In this document: in pieces, positions 40,381 to 49,138 of the stretch
Numbering within the stretch: the first letter of the stretch is position 1
How the letters are laid out: each line of letters starts with the position of its first letter
Source: Nonomuraea angiospora
Lineage (GTDB): Bacteria > Actinomycetota > Actinomycetes > Streptosporangiales > Streptosporangiaceae
Length of the DNA: 64,000 nucleotides
Direction of reading: 5' to 3'
Assembly (NCBI RefSeq): GCF_014873145.1
Contig: NZ_JADBEK010000001.1
Span: forward strand, 682,001 to 746,000
Program-made: the position numbers and the translations under genes
Notes under the pieces: generated by a model
The model's database searches: none
What the model was told of the DNA's origin: nothing
What the model saw: the letters and a program-made list of their open reading frames with translations, nothing else

Positions 40381-41157
40381 TCAGCTGGGCTGGCCGGTCG
40401 GCATGATGGTGACCTGCTGGAGGTTCACCCGCGGCGGGAGGCTCGCGAGGAACCCGACGGTCCGCGCGACGTCCTGCGGCGTGAGCCATTCCATCGTCTC
40501 CTTGGCGCCCTCCAGCCACGCCCGGGCCCCCTCGTCGGTGACGTGACTCTGCAGCTCGGTCGCGACGATGCCCGGCTCGAGCGCCGAGACCCGCACCCTC
40601 TTCGCGCCCAGCTCGACCCGCAGGTGGCGGGAGAGATGAGTGACGTACGCCTTGGTGCCGGAGTAGACGGCGAAGTTCGGGAAGATGTTCTGGGCCGCGA
40701 TCGACGAGGTGTTGATCAGGTCGGCCACTCCGCGCTCGGCGGCGGCCCGCACCAGCTGGGGGGTGAACGCGGCGATGGCGTTCATCAGACCGCTGATGTT
40801 GAGGTCGATCTGGCGCTGCCACTGGGCGGTGGCCAGCTCCTCGATCGGGGCGGGGAGCATGACGCCCGCGTTGTTGAACAGCAGGTCGGCGCCGCCCAGC
40901 TCGGCCGCCACCCGGTCGGCGGCCGCCTGCGCCGCCGCCGCGTCGGTGACGTCGGCGGCCAGGGCCAGCGCCCGGCCGCCGTTCTTCTCGATCCGGGCGA
41001 CCAGGTCGTCCAGCCGCTCGGCGCGCCGCGCCAGGACGGCGACGCGGGCGCCCAGCTCGGCCAGGTGCTCGGCCGCCGCCTCGCCGATGCCGCTGGAGGC
41101 GCCGGTGACGACCGCGACGCGGCCGGTGAGGGGACGGGCAGAAGTCTGCGTGGTCAT
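40381..41157 (-). CDS. Short-chain dehydrogenase/reductase (YdfG-like)
   Basis: A 258-residue classical SDR. Cofactor loop VAVVTGASSGIGEAAAEHLA; LLFNNAGVMLPAPIEEL is the NNAG motif; catalytic Ser lies in NTSSIAAQ and the YxxxK pair in FAVYSGTKAYVTHL. The C-terminal EPGIVATEL is the usual PG loop. This is the type of NADP-dependent oxidoreductase often found divergent from MmyB-type regulators in actinomycetes, exactly as here (regulator at 41357). ATG 41157 has GGAAGG eight bases upstream. The substrate is unknown. Confidence 0.9.
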   Translation of the reverse strand: MTTQTSARPLTGRVAVVTGASSGIGEAAAEHLAELGARVAVLARRAERLDDLVARIEKNGGRALALAADVTDAAAAQAAADRVAAELGGADLLFNNAGVMLPAPIEELATAQWQRQIDLNISGLMNAIAAFTPQLVRAAAERGVADLINTSSIAAQNIFPNFAVYSGTKAYVTHLSRHLRVELGAKRVRVSALEPGIVATELQSHVTDEGARAWLEGAKETMEWLTPQDVARTVGFLASLPPRVNLQQVTIMPTGQPS

Positions 41158-41302
41158 GGTGCGTACCTTCCAAGGTGGGTGAGATGAGCGGGTGGCCGCG
41201 GCTCGCATCGCCGCGGGCTCCCTCATCAGGACACCACCCGCCAGGCCCTCGCAGGCCGTCAAAATGGGCCCTCACCAGGGAGGTCTCCGCGAAACTGGTA
41301 CT

Positions 41303-41319
41303 GCCAGGGCCACCCTGGC
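41303..41319. promoter_or_regulatory. Dyad between SDR and MmyB regulator
   Basis: GCCAGGG (41303-41309) and CCCTGGC (41313-41319) form a perfect 7-bp inverted repeat with a 3-base spacer, 37 bases upstream of the regulator start. It is preceded by CTGGTACT. Candidate operator for the regulator on the divergent SDR promoter. Confidence 0.45.
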
Positions 41320-41356
41320 GAAGGCCCGTCGTGCCAGGCTCGGCCACACTGGAGAC

Positions 41357-42232
41357 ATGGACCGAAGCAGCGAGATCGCCGGCTTCCTGCGCTCACGGCG
41401 CGCCGGGATCACCCCCGAGGAGGCCGGGCTGCCCTTCGACGGGCGCACCCGCCGGGTGCCCGGGCTGCGCCGCGACGAGGTGGCCCGCCTGGCCGGGGTC
41501 AGCACCGAGTACTACACCCGGCTCGAGCAGGGCCGCGCCGGCTCCCCGTCGCCCGAGGTCGTCGAGGCCCTCGCCCGGGCCCTGCGGCTCAACCCCTCCG
41601 AGCGCGAGCACCTCACCAACCTGCTGCTGGTCCGCCCCGCCGACGCGCGCCGGGCTGCGGTCAGCCCGCAGCGGGTCAGGCCGGGCCTGCACCTGATGCT
41701 GCACACCCTCGAGCACGTGCCCGCCTTCATCCTGGGCCGCCGTACCGACGTCCTGGCCTCCAACCGCCTGGCACGCGAGGTGCTGACCGACTTCGACGCC
41801 CTGCCCGCGCCCCAGCGGAACCTGGCCCGCTATTACCTGCTGGACCCCCAGGCTCGCGAGAGGGTCGGCGACTGGGAGCGGATCGCCGCCGAGACCGTCG
41901 CCGTCCTGCGCCTGGAGGCCGGCCGCCACCCCCACGACCGCCGGCTCGCCGACCTCGTCGGCGAGCTCACCCTGAGGTCGCCCGAGTTCTCCACCTGGTG
42001 GAACGACCATCGCGTGCTGCGCCGCACCCACGGCGCCAAGACCTACCACCACCCCCTCGTCGGCGACCTCCACTTCTCCTACGAGTCCTTCCAGGCCCCC
42101 GGCGACGCGGACCAGACCCTGTGCGTCTACAACGTCGAACCGGGCTCGGCGACCGCCCAGGCCCTCCGGCTCCTCACGAGCTGGACGGCGCCGCAGCACC
42201 AGGCGCACCCCCGGCCCGAGCACCACGGCTGA
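41357..42232 (+). CDS. MmyB-type XRE regulator
   Basis: A 291-residue regulator. Residues 1-80 hold the helix-turn-helix with the subfamily hallmark RRVPGLRRDEVARLAGVSTE followed by YYTRLEQGR. The rest is the MmyB-like ligand-binding domain (PAFILGRRTDVLASNRLARE, WWNDHRVLRRTHGAKTYHHP, LVGDLHFSYESFQAPGD). The domain is thought to bind a fatty-acid-like ligand. These regulators generally control the adjacent oxidoreductase, here the divergent SDR gene. The start ATG 41357 is close to its GGAG. The truncated gene at 1-312 is a paralogue. Confidence 0.85.
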   Translation: MDRSSEIAGFLRSRRAGITPEEAGLPFDGRTRRVPGLRRDEVARLAGVSTEYYTRLEQGRAGSPSPEVVEALARALRLNPSEREHLTNLLLVRPADARRAAVSPQRVRPGLHLMLHTLEHVPAFILGRRTDVLASNRLAREVLTDFDALPAPQRNLARYYLLDPQARERVGDWERIAAETVAVLRLEAGRHPHDRRLADLVGELTLRSPEFSTWWNDHRVLRRTHGAKTYHHPLVGDLHFSYESFQAPGDADQTLCVYNVEPGSATAQALRLLTSWTAPQHQAHPRPEHHG

Positions 42233-42237
42233 ACACC

Positions 42238-42795
42238 TCAGGCGCGCCGGGGGGCGAGCCCGTTCAGCAGCGCGTCCAGGGCGAACTCGAAGCGATCTTG
42301 ATGGTCGGCGGGCGTGCCGAGCCCGGCCGCGACCGCCTCGGCCAGCACCGGCAGACCGTCGAGGTCCAGGTCCGGGTTGTCCGGTCTGCCGGGCCCCGCC
42401 TCGGCCAGCGTGTGGCCGATCGCGAACGTGGCCGTCGCCGTGATCACGTGCAGCGCCTCCGAGGCCGTGAACCCCGCCTCGACCAGCGCCCCCGCCGCCC
42501 GCTCCACCGTACGCGGGCCGCCGGGCGTCGCCACCGGCCGGATCGCCACCACCGGCATCAGCCCGGGATGCCTGAGCAACTGCTCCCTGACCGAGACCGC
42601 GAACGCCCGCACCCACGCCCGCCACTCACCGGCCGGCTCCACGGCGACGCGCGAGAACACCAGCTCGACCAGGCCGTCGAGCATCGCGTCCTTGTTCGGG
42701 ACGTAGTAGTAGAGCGTCATCGCCTCGACGCCCAGCGCCTTGCCGAGCTTGCGCATGGACAGCGCCTGCACGCCCTCGCGGTCGACGAGCGGCGG
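42238..42795 (-). pseudogene. TetR-family regulator lacking its N-terminus
   Basis: The frame reads LVDREGVQALSMRKLGKALG, VEAMTLYYYVPNKDAMLDGL and a TetR ligand domain (WVRAFAVSVREQLLRHPGLM) to the stop at 42238. The first helix that should precede LVDREG is missing: upstream, the same bases encode the opposite-strand SnoaL remnant. No start codon with a ribosome-binding site exists before the recognition helix; ATG 42756 would omit half the helix-turn-helix. I read it as a 5'-deleted regulator, member of the TetR group with the MTLYYYVPNKDA signature. Confidence 0.6.
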
Positions 42796-43161
42796 CTGGA
42801 CGATCTGGGCGACTTTCTGGCGGCCGACGTGATCGACCACAACAAGATCATCGTCGGCGAGCCGGACGAGCCGGGCGCGGCCTTCGAGGGCATCCGGATG
42901 CAGCTCGACGCGTTCGACCCGTTCCACCTCCAGGTCGAGGAGGTCGTACGCGAGGGCGACAAGGCGGTGGCCCGCCTGACCATGTCGGGCACGCACAGCG
43001 GGACGCACCCCCGCATGCCGGTCCCGACGCACAAGAGCTTCCGGAATGAGGCGATCTTCCTGTTCACCCTGCGCGAGGGGAAGATCGCCGAGGTCCGCGC
43101 GGTCAGCGACCGGCTGGGGCTGTTCCTGCAGCTGGGCTGGGACTGGCCGGAGAGCGACTGA
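42781..43161 (+). pseudogene. SnoaL-like cyclase-family protein lacking its N-terminus
   Basis: The frame from about 42781 to TGA 43159-43161 reads ERRLDDLGDFLAADVIDHN, VVREGDKAVARLTMSGTHSG, IFLFTLREGKIAEVRAVSDR and GLFLQLGWDW. This is most of a SnoaL-like ester-cyclase-family protein, in which ADVIDHN carries the usual Asp-His pair. The first 25 or so residues and the start codon are missing. The frame stays open upstream only because it runs antisense to the TetR remnant. A protein from an internal start is not credible. It ends two bases before the stop of the convergent GntR gene. Confidence 0.6.
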
Positions 43162-43163
43162 TT

Positions 43164-43850
43164 CTACGCACCAGGGTCGGCGTGCTTGCGCAGGCGCCAG
43201 GCGGCCTGGGCGCCCAGGCTGGTGTCGATGTGTTCCCGCATGACGGCCGCGGCCGACTCCGCGTCGCCCGCGATCACGTACTCCAGCAGCGCCTCGTGCT
43301 CGGCGGCCTTGCGGTCGCGGGCGGCCTGGCCGCGCTCGACCTCCAGGGCGAGGCGGCGGTAGCGGTCGGCCTTGTCCCACAGGCCGTCGAGGGTCTGGAT
43401 GAGCAGATCGTTGTGGGAGGCCGAGTAGAGGGCGGCGTGGAACCTGCGGTGGGCCACGAACTGCTCGTAGTCAGGGTTGCCGGGCAACGGCTTGAGTCCC
43501 TCGTGCGCGGTGCGCATGGCGGCGATGTCGGCCTTGGTGCGCCGTTCGGCGGCCAGCCCGATCGCCAGCGGGTCGAGGGAGCGGCGCAGCTCCAGCAGGT
43601 CGCGGGCCTCCTCGGCGGCCAGGGGTGCCACGCGGGCGTCGCGGTGGGCGTCCAGCTCGACCAGCCCCTCGCTCTTGAGCCGGCGCAGCGCCTCGCGCAG
43701 GGGAGTGGTGCTGATGCCGATGTCGCGGGCCAGCTGCGCCTGCGCGATGACGGAGCCGGGGAGCAGCTTCCCGGACAGGATCAGCTCCTTGACGCGCAGA
43801 TAGGCGAAATCCGCCTTCGTCGTGTAGAGCTCGGCCGCTGATTCGCTCAT
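43164..43850 (-). CDS. GntR-family (FadR subgroup) regulator of the catabolic locus
   Basis: A 228-residue regulator. The N-terminal winged helix (RVKELILSGKLLPGSVIAQA, QLARDIGISTTPLREALRRL, KSEGLVELDAHRDARVAPL) is followed by an all-helical FCD domain (LLELRRSLDPLAIGLAAERR, HRRFHAALYSASHNDLLIQT, HEALLEYVIAGDAESAAAVM), in which the D, H and H residues usually bind a metal and a carboxylic-acid effector. It faces the transporter/catabolic operon and two GTTATAAC dyads lie between them, so it probably represses that operon and itself until an acid substrate appears. ATG 43850 has AGGACAG upstream. Confidence 0.85.
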   Translation of the reverse strand: MSESAAELYTTKADFAYLRVKELILSGKLLPGSVIAQAQLARDIGISTTPLREALRRLKSEGLVELDAHRDARVAPLAAEEARDLLELRRSLDPLAIGLAAERRTKADIAAMRTAHEGLKPLPGNPDYEQFVAHRRFHAALYSASHNDLLIQTLDGLWDKADRYRRLALEVERGQAARDRKAAEHEALLEYVIAGDAESAAAVMREHIDTSLGAQAAWRLRKHADPGA

Positions 43851-43873
43851 CGCTGTCCTGTCTCGTCGGTGAC

Positions 43874-44005
43874 CGTTATAACCTACATCGCCACTCGGCC
43901 TCGTCGGCAAGAGCCAACACACCACATCGTGGCCGCTATAAGCGATCTAAGAGGCTCTTCGCGTTACATTCCGGAAACGAAGGCTTGACGTCATAGGTTA
44001 TAACG
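43874..44005. promoter_or_regulatory. Paired GTTATAAC operators and promoter of the catabolic operon
   Basis: The 12-base word TAGGTTATAACG occurs twice in opposite orientation: on the minus strand at 43874-43885 (24 bases before the regulator start) and on the plus strand at 43994-44005. The core GTTATAAC is self-complementary. A related CGCTATAAGCG lies at 43934-43944. TTGACG at 43985-43990 would be the -35 of the operon, which puts the second operator inside the promoter spacer. Repression by the GntR protein is the simplest reading. Confidence 0.7.
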
Positions 44006-44068
44006 AAGCAGAGTGTGCGGCATCGCAGGCGACGGCTGGTCGGTCGCGCCTGGTCTAGGAGGAAGCAC

Positions 44069-45213
44069 ATGACCACCTTCCACCCCACGTTCCGCGCCCT
44101 GGGCGTCGCCGTACTCGCACTCGGCCTCCTCACGGCCTGCGGCGGTGGAGGAGAGGCGGCGAAACAGCCGCCGCCGAACACGATCGCGACGGGACAGGCC
44201 CCGTCCTACTACCCGAGCGAGTACGCCCAGCTCATCGAGGCGTCCAAGAAGGAGGGCGGCACCCTCACCATCTACTCCAACACCGACCAGGAGAACTGGG
44301 CGCCGATCTTCCGGGACTTCGAGAAGAAGTACCCCTGGGTGACGAAGATCGCGGCCAACAACCTGGACAGCGACGAGGTGTTCCAGCGGGTGCTCAGCGA
44401 GCAGGCCACCGGTAACTCGCCCGCCGACCTCGTCGTGTCGAACGCCGCCCAGGCCTGGGCCGACTTCGCCGCCCGGCCGGGCACCCTGATGGAGTACGCC
44501 TCGCCGGAGAAGGGCAAGCTGCCGGACTTCGGCGAGCTGCTCCCCAACGTGTACGCCATGTCCGCCGACCCCTGTCGATCGCGTACAACACCTCGCTGCT
44601 GCCCGAGAAGCCGACCGGGCTGAAGAGCCTGGCGGCGATCCTGGCCAAGGACCCCGCCCAGTACAAGAACAAGATCACCACGCGGGACGTGAGCGGCGCG
44701 TTCGGCTTCACCGTCTCGCACGCCTTCGCCGAGGCCCGCCCCGACTCGTGGACCTCGCTGCAGTCGGTGCTCCCGCTGGCCAGGCCGGAGACGTCGTCCG
44801 GCACCCAGCTCGAGAAGATCACCTCCGGCGAGTACGTGGCCGGCTTCTTCGTCAGCGCCGCCCCGGCGTACCCGGTGGTGGACAAGAGCGGCGGCCTGCT
44901 GGCGATCTCGTTCCTCGACGACGGCACGGTCGTGCTGCCGCGCGGCGTCGGCATCGCCGCCAAGGCGCCGCATCCGGCGACCTCGAAACTGTTCATGGAC
45001 TTCGTGCTGTCGCAGGAGGGCCAGCGGGCGGTGGCCGAGGGCGGGCTCACCTCCTACCGCGACGGCGTCGCCACCGGCGACGGCCTGCACACCTACCAGG
45101 AGCTGGTCCAGGCCGTCGGCCAGGCCAACATCATCCTCGCCAAGTACGCGAAGGTCCCCGACGCCGAGGTCAAATCGTTCACCGGCAAGTGGAACGGCCT
45201 GCTCGGCCGCTGA
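44069..45213 (+). pseudogene. Solute-binding lipoprotein of an ABC importer, frameshifted
   Basis: The first 168 or so codons encode a lipoprotein: LGVAVLALGLLTACGGGG with lipid-attachment C24, then GGTLTIYSNTDQENWAPIFR and ADLVVSNAAQAWADFAARPG, typical of iron(III)/putrescine-type family 1 binding proteins. At 44569-44572 (CCCC) the frame is lost; one missing C restores it, after which SIAYNTSLLPEKPTGLKSLA, ITSGEYVAGFFVSAAPAYPV and FMDFVLSQEGQRAVAEGGLT continue to 45213. The full protein would be about 381 residues. Either the gene is inactivated or the homopolymer was misread. AGGAGG precedes ATG 44069. First gene of the catabolic operon; the downstream transporter genes are intact. Confidence 0.75.
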
Positions 45214-45223
45214 GAGGAACCCG

Positions 45224-46972
45224 ATGACCACCCTTTCCCCGCCGCGTCCGCCGGCGCATCCCCCGCCGCGCTACCGCAGGCCGCTGGGGCTGGCCCGGGA
45301 GAGCTGGCTGCAGTACGCCGTGCTGCTCCTGCTGGCGGTCCTGGTGCTGGCGCCGGTCGTCCCGTCGCTCTACCAGTCCTTCCTCGACCGCCCCCTGTAC
45401 GAGGCGGGCGGCGTGCTCGGCGCCGGCAACTACGTGCGGCTGTTCACCGAGGCGGGATTCGGCCGCGTCGTGCTCAACACGGCGCTGTTCGCGGGGCTGA
45501 CCACCGTGCTCAGCCTGCTCATCGCGGTGCCGATGGCCGTGGTCGTGGTGCGCACCAGGCTGCCCGGTGGCCGCGTGTTCGCCGCCGCCATGCAGTGGCC
45601 GTTCTTCATCTCCTCGCTCATCCTCGGCTTCGGCTGGATCACCATGTACGGCCCGGCCGGGTTCGTCAGCGTCGAGGTCCGCCGCCTGCTCGGCTTCCTG
45701 CCGTGGAACCTCTACTCCATCCCCGGCATGGCGCTGACCGAGGCCGTGGCGCTGGCCCCGATCGTCTACACCTTCTGTGCCGGCGCGCTGCGCCAGAGCG
45801 ACGCCTCGCTGGAGGCCGCCGCCCAGGTGTGCGGGGCCGGGCCGCTGCGCATCCTGCGCTCGGTGATCCTGCCGCTGCTGCGCCCGCCCGTCGTCTACAG
45901 CTCGATCCTGGTGGTCAGCATGTCGGTGGAGACGCTGAGCGTGCCGCTGCTGTTCGGCCAGCCGGTGCGCATCGACGTCTTCTCCACCTTCCTGTACCGC
46001 AACGGCCTGCAGTCCATCAACCCGGACTACGGGGTGCTGGGCGCGGCCTCGGCGATCATCCTGGTGGTCACGGTCAGCCTGGTCGCGCTGCAGGCCAAGC
46101 TGCTGAAGAACGCCCAGCGGTTCGTCTCCGTCCGCGGCAAGGCGACCCGCCCGCGCCCCCTGGACCTCGGCCGGCTGAAGTGGATCAGCATGGCCGCCAT
46201 CGCCTTCTACGTGGTGATGGGCGCCCTGGTGCCCATCGGCGGGCTGGTCTTCCGCTCCTTCACGCAGGTGTTCACGCCGCTGCAGTCGCCGTTCAGGACC
46301 CTCACCGGGGACAACTACGAACGGATCTTCACCTATCCGGTGTACGTGCAGTCCATCGTCAACAGCCTGCTCGTCGCGGCGATCGGCGCGGTCCTGGTCA
46401 GCGCGCTGTCGCTGCTGGCGGTCATGGTGGCCAGGCGCTCGACCTTCCGCTTCGCCCGCGCGGTGGAGTATCTGGCGCTCGCCCCGCAGGCGATGCCCGG
46501 CATCATCGTCGGCATCGGCCTGTTCTGGGCGCTGGCCTTCGCCCCGTTCGGGCTGGGGACCCTGATCCAGGGCACGCTGTGGGCGCTGATCATCGGTTTC
46601 GGGCTGCGCGCGCTGCCCAGCGGGTTCGGCTCCATCTCGCCGTCGATCATGCAGATCGGCCGCGAGCTCGACAACGCCGCCCGGGTCTCCGGCGCCGACT
46701 GGGTGCGGACGTTCACCCGCATCCTCGCGGCCCTGCTGCGGCCGGCCTTCGCCGGGGCGCTGATCCTGACGTTCGTGACGCTGCTCAAGGAGTACTCGCC
46801 CGCGGTGTTCCTGGGCTCGGCGGACTCCAACATCATCGGCACGACCATGCTCGAGCTGTGGGTGCAGGGCAACACCGGCTCCGTGGCCGCGCTGGCCAGC
46901 CTGCAGATCGCCATCACGGCGACCTTCGTCGGGCTCGCCGGACTACTTCTCAAGGGGCGTACAGATGCCTGA
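45224..46972 (+). CDS. ABC transporter permease with two fused membrane domains
   Basis: A 582-residue permease with about 12 hydrophobic segments in two halves, each a binding-protein-dependent transport domain. The EAA loops that contact the ATPase read LEAAAQVCGAGPLRILRSVI in the first half and LDNAARVSGADWVRTFTRIL in the second. This two-in-one form is typical of the iron(III)/2-aminoethylphosphonate-type (FbpB/PhnV-like) importers. Here the enzymes downstream suggest an organic acid rather than iron. It starts ten bases after the binding-protein gene and overlaps the ATPase gene by eight bases. Confidence 0.85.
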   Translation: MTTLSPPRPPAHPPPRYRRPLGLARESWLQYAVLLLLAVLVLAPVVPSLYQSFLDRPLYEAGGVLGAGNYVRLFTEAGFGRVVLNTALFAGLTTVLSLLIAVPMAVVVVRTRLPGGRVFAAAMQWPFFISSLILGFGWITMYGPAGFVSVEVRRLLGFLPWNLYSIPGMALTEAVALAPIVYTFCAGALRQSDASLEAAAQVCGAGPLRILRSVILPLLRPPVVYSSILVVSMSVETLSVPLLFGQPVRIDVFSTFLYRNGLQSINPDYGVLGAASAIILVVTVSLVALQAKLLKNAQRFVSVRGKATRPRPLDLGRLKWISMAAIAFYVVMGALVPIGGLVFRSFTQVFTPLQSPFRTLTGDNYERIFTYPVYVQSIVNSLLVAAIGAVLVSALSLLAVMVARRSTFRFARAVEYLALAPQAMPGIIVGIGLFWALAFAPFGLGTLIQGTLWALIIGFGLRALPSGFGSISPSIMQIGRELDNAARVSGADWVRTFTRILAALLRPAFAGALILTFVTLLKEYSPAVFLGSADSNIIGTTMLELWVQGNTGSVAALASLQIAITATFVGLAGLLLKGRTDA

Positions 46973-48062
46973 GGTCAAGGTCGCCAACCTGTCCAAGCGA
47001 TTCGGGGACAACGCCGTCCTGCGTGACATCTCCTTCACCATCGCCGACGGCGAGTTCTTCACGCTGCTCGGCCCCAGCGGCTGCGGCAAGTCCACCACCC
47101 TGGCGTGCATCGCCGGCCTGGAGCGGCCGACCACCGGCAGCATCGCGGTCGGCCCGGCCACGTTCGTCGACGCCGGCACGTTCGTGCCGCCCGAGGGGCG
47201 CAACCTCGGGATGGTGTTCCAGTCGTACGCGCTGTGGCCGCACATGACGGTCGCCCAGAACCTGGCCATGCCGCTCAAGATCCGCAAGGTCGACCGGCGC
47301 ACGCAGGACGGGCTCATCACCGAGGCGCTCGGCAAGGTGGGCCTGGCCGAGCTGAAGGACCGCTACCCGCACCAGCTGTCCGGCGGCCAGCAGCAGCGCG
47401 TCGCCCTGGCCCGCGCCCTGGTCTACTCGCCCAGCGTGCTGCTGCTGGACGAGCCGCTGTCCAACCTGGACGCGCAGCTGCGCGAGCAGGCCCGCGCCTG
47501 GCTCAAGCGGCTGCAGGAGGAGCTCGGCATCACCACCGTGTACGTCACCCACGACCAGGAGGAGGCCCTGGCCCTGAGCGACCGCATCGCGGTGATGTCC
47601 AAGGGCGACATGGTGCAGATCGGCACCCCGAAAGAGATCTACGAGACCCCCGCGACCGCCGAGGTGGCCGCGTTCGTCGGCCGCTGCAACTTCCTCACCG
47701 GCACGACGACCGGCCCGTCGCAGGTGCGGCTGGACTGCACCGGGCAGACCGTCACCGTCCCGGAGGCCGCGCCGGGCGGGCGCGTCACCGTGGCCGTCCG
47801 GCCCGAGCGGCTGGAGATCCTCCCGCCCGGCCGCGGCGCCCCCTCCGACGTGAACGTGCTCACCGCCGAGGTGCTCACCAGCTCCTACATCGGCTCCCGC
47901 TACGAGTACGGCCTGCGCCTGGGCGACCACGTCATCCAGGCCGAGACCGCCCGCCCGGGGCTGAGCGGCGAGGTCACGCTCGTCGTCGAGCCCGCCGCCT
48001 GCCTGCTCTACCCGACCACCGACGCCCTGCCCGAGGACGTCGAAGCACTCGTAAGGACGTAA
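46965..48062 (+). CDS. ABC transporter ATP-binding protein
   Basis: A 365-residue importer ATPase of the CUT1/Fe/polyamine type. Walker A LLGPSGCGKSTT (K42), signature LSGGQQQRVALARAL, Walker B LLLDEPLSNLDAQLREQA and the switch histidine TVYVTHDQEEALALSD are all intact. The last 100 residues form a TOBE regulatory domain (VTVAVRPERLEILPPG). With the permease at 45224 and the binding protein at 44069 it makes one importer. Overlapping starts and stops indicate coupled translation. Confidence 0.9.
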   Translation: MPEVKVANLSKRFGDNAVLRDISFTIADGEFFTLLGPSGCGKSTTLACIAGLERPTTGSIAVGPATFVDAGTFVPPEGRNLGMVFQSYALWPHMTVAQNLAMPLKIRKVDRRTQDGLITEALGKVGLAELKDRYPHQLSGGQQQRVALARALVYSPSVLLLDEPLSNLDAQLREQARAWLKRLQEELGITTVYVTHDQEEALALSDRIAVMSKGDMVQIGTPKEIYETPATAEVAAFVGRCNFLTGTTTGPSQVRLDCTGQTVTVPEAAPGGRVTVAVRPERLEILPPGRGAPSDVNVLTAEVLTSSYIGSRYEYGLRLGDHVIQAETARPGLSGEVTLVVEPAACLLYPTTDALPEDVEALVRT

Positions 48063-48067
48063 ATTTC

Positions 48068-49138
48068 GTGACTTCCTACCGTCTTGGCGTACTCGAAGGC
48101 GACGGCATCGGCCCCGAGATCGTCCCCGCGTCCGTCCTGGTCGTGGACGCCGCGCTGGCCGCCGCCGGCGCCGCCCCCGTCGAGTGGGTCGAGCTGCCGC
48201 TCGGCGCCGCCGCCATCGACACCCACGGCGACGCCGTACCGGAGACGACGCTCGCCGCCCTCGCCGAGCTGGACGCCTGGCTGCTCGGCCCGCACGACAG
48301 CGCCGCCTACCCCGAGCCGCACCGCTCCAGGCTCAACCCCAGCGGCACCATCCGCAAGCGCTTCGACCTGTTCGCCAACATCCGCCCGGCCAAGTCCTTC
48401 GACGGTGCCGACGCCGTCGTCCCCGGCACCGACCTGGTCATCGTCCGGGAGAACACGCAGGGCTTCTACGCCGACCGCAGCACCTACAGGGGCAGCGGCG
48501 AGTTCATGCCCACCCCCGACGTGGCCATCGCCATGGGCATCATCACCCGGCCCGCCGTCGAGCGGATCGCCGTCGAGGCGTTCGAGCTCGCCTCCCGCAG
48601 GCGCGGCAGGCTCACCATCGTCCACAAGGCCAACGTGCTGAAGCTGACCACCGGGATGTTTCGCGACGTCTGCCGCGAGGTCGCCGCCCGCTATCCGGAC
48701 GTGGCCGTGGACGACTTCCACATCGACGCGATGACCGTGCACCTGGTGCGGCGGGCGAACGACTTCGACGTCATCGTCACCGAGAACATGTTCGGCGACA
48801 TCCTGTCCGACCTGGCCGGCGAGATCGCCGGATCGCTCGGCATCGCCCCGTCCATCAACGCCTCCCACGAGCGCGCCATGGCCCAGGCCGCGCACGGCTC
48901 CGCCCCCGACATCGCCGGCCAGGACGTCGCCAACCCCATCGCGATGATCCTGTCCAGCGCCATGCTGCTCGACTGGCTCGGCGCCCGCCACCAGGACCCC
49001 GCCCTGGTCCGGGCCGCCGTCCTGATCGAGACGGCGGTCGCCGACACGGTCCGGGGCGGCACCCGTACCCGTGACATGGGCGGCACGGCGGGCACCAGAG
49101 CGTTCGCCGAGGCCGTCGCCGCCGGTGTGAAGCGATGA
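48068..49138 (+). CDS. Isocitrate/isopropylmalate/tartrate dehydrogenase-family enzyme
   Basis: A 356-residue beta-decarboxylating hydroxyacid dehydrogenase. LGVLEGDGIGPEIVPASVLV is the N-terminal signature. IRKRFDLFANIRPAKSF and LVIVRENTQGFYADRSTYRG carry the substrate-binding arginines and Tyr. IVHKANVLKLTTGMF holds the catalytic Lys. VTENMFGDILSDLAGEIAGS holds the metal-binding aspartates, and HGSAPDIAGQDVANPIAMIL binds NAD. Substrate choice among isopropylmalate, D-malate, tartrate and homoisocitrate cannot be read with certainty. In this operon a tartrate/malate-type or tricarboxylate-analogue role is more likely than leucine synthesis. GTG 48068 has AAGGAC upstream and follows the ATPase gene by five bases. 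Confidence 0.8.
   Translation: MTSYRLGVLEGDGIGPEIVPASVLVVDAALAAAGAAPVEWVELPLGAAAIDTHGDAVPETTLAALAELDAWLLGPHDSAAYPEPHRSRLNPSGTIRKRFDLFANIRPAKSFDGADAVVPGTDLVIVRENTQGFYADRSTYRGSGEFMPTPDVAIAMGIITRPAVERIAVEAFELASRRRGRLTIVHKANVLKLTTGMFRDVCREVAARYPDVAVDDFHIDAMTVHLVRRANDFDVIVTENMFGDILSDLAGEIAGSLGIAPSINASHERAMAQAAHGSAPDIAGQDVANPIAMILSSAMLLDWLGARHQDPALVRAAVLIETAVADTVRGGTRTRDMGGTAGTRAFAEAVAAGVKR

Noticed and set aside
41998..42780. Long open extension upstream of the SnoaL-like remnant (a possible fusion protein)
   Set aside because: It is antisense to the TetR body and overlaps the end of the MmyB gene; the residues are Arg/Pro/His-rich with no domain, so no true fusion.
43434..43841. Plus-strand frames opposite the GntR gene
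   Set aside because: Antisense shadow of a gene with clear winged-helix and FCD motifs.
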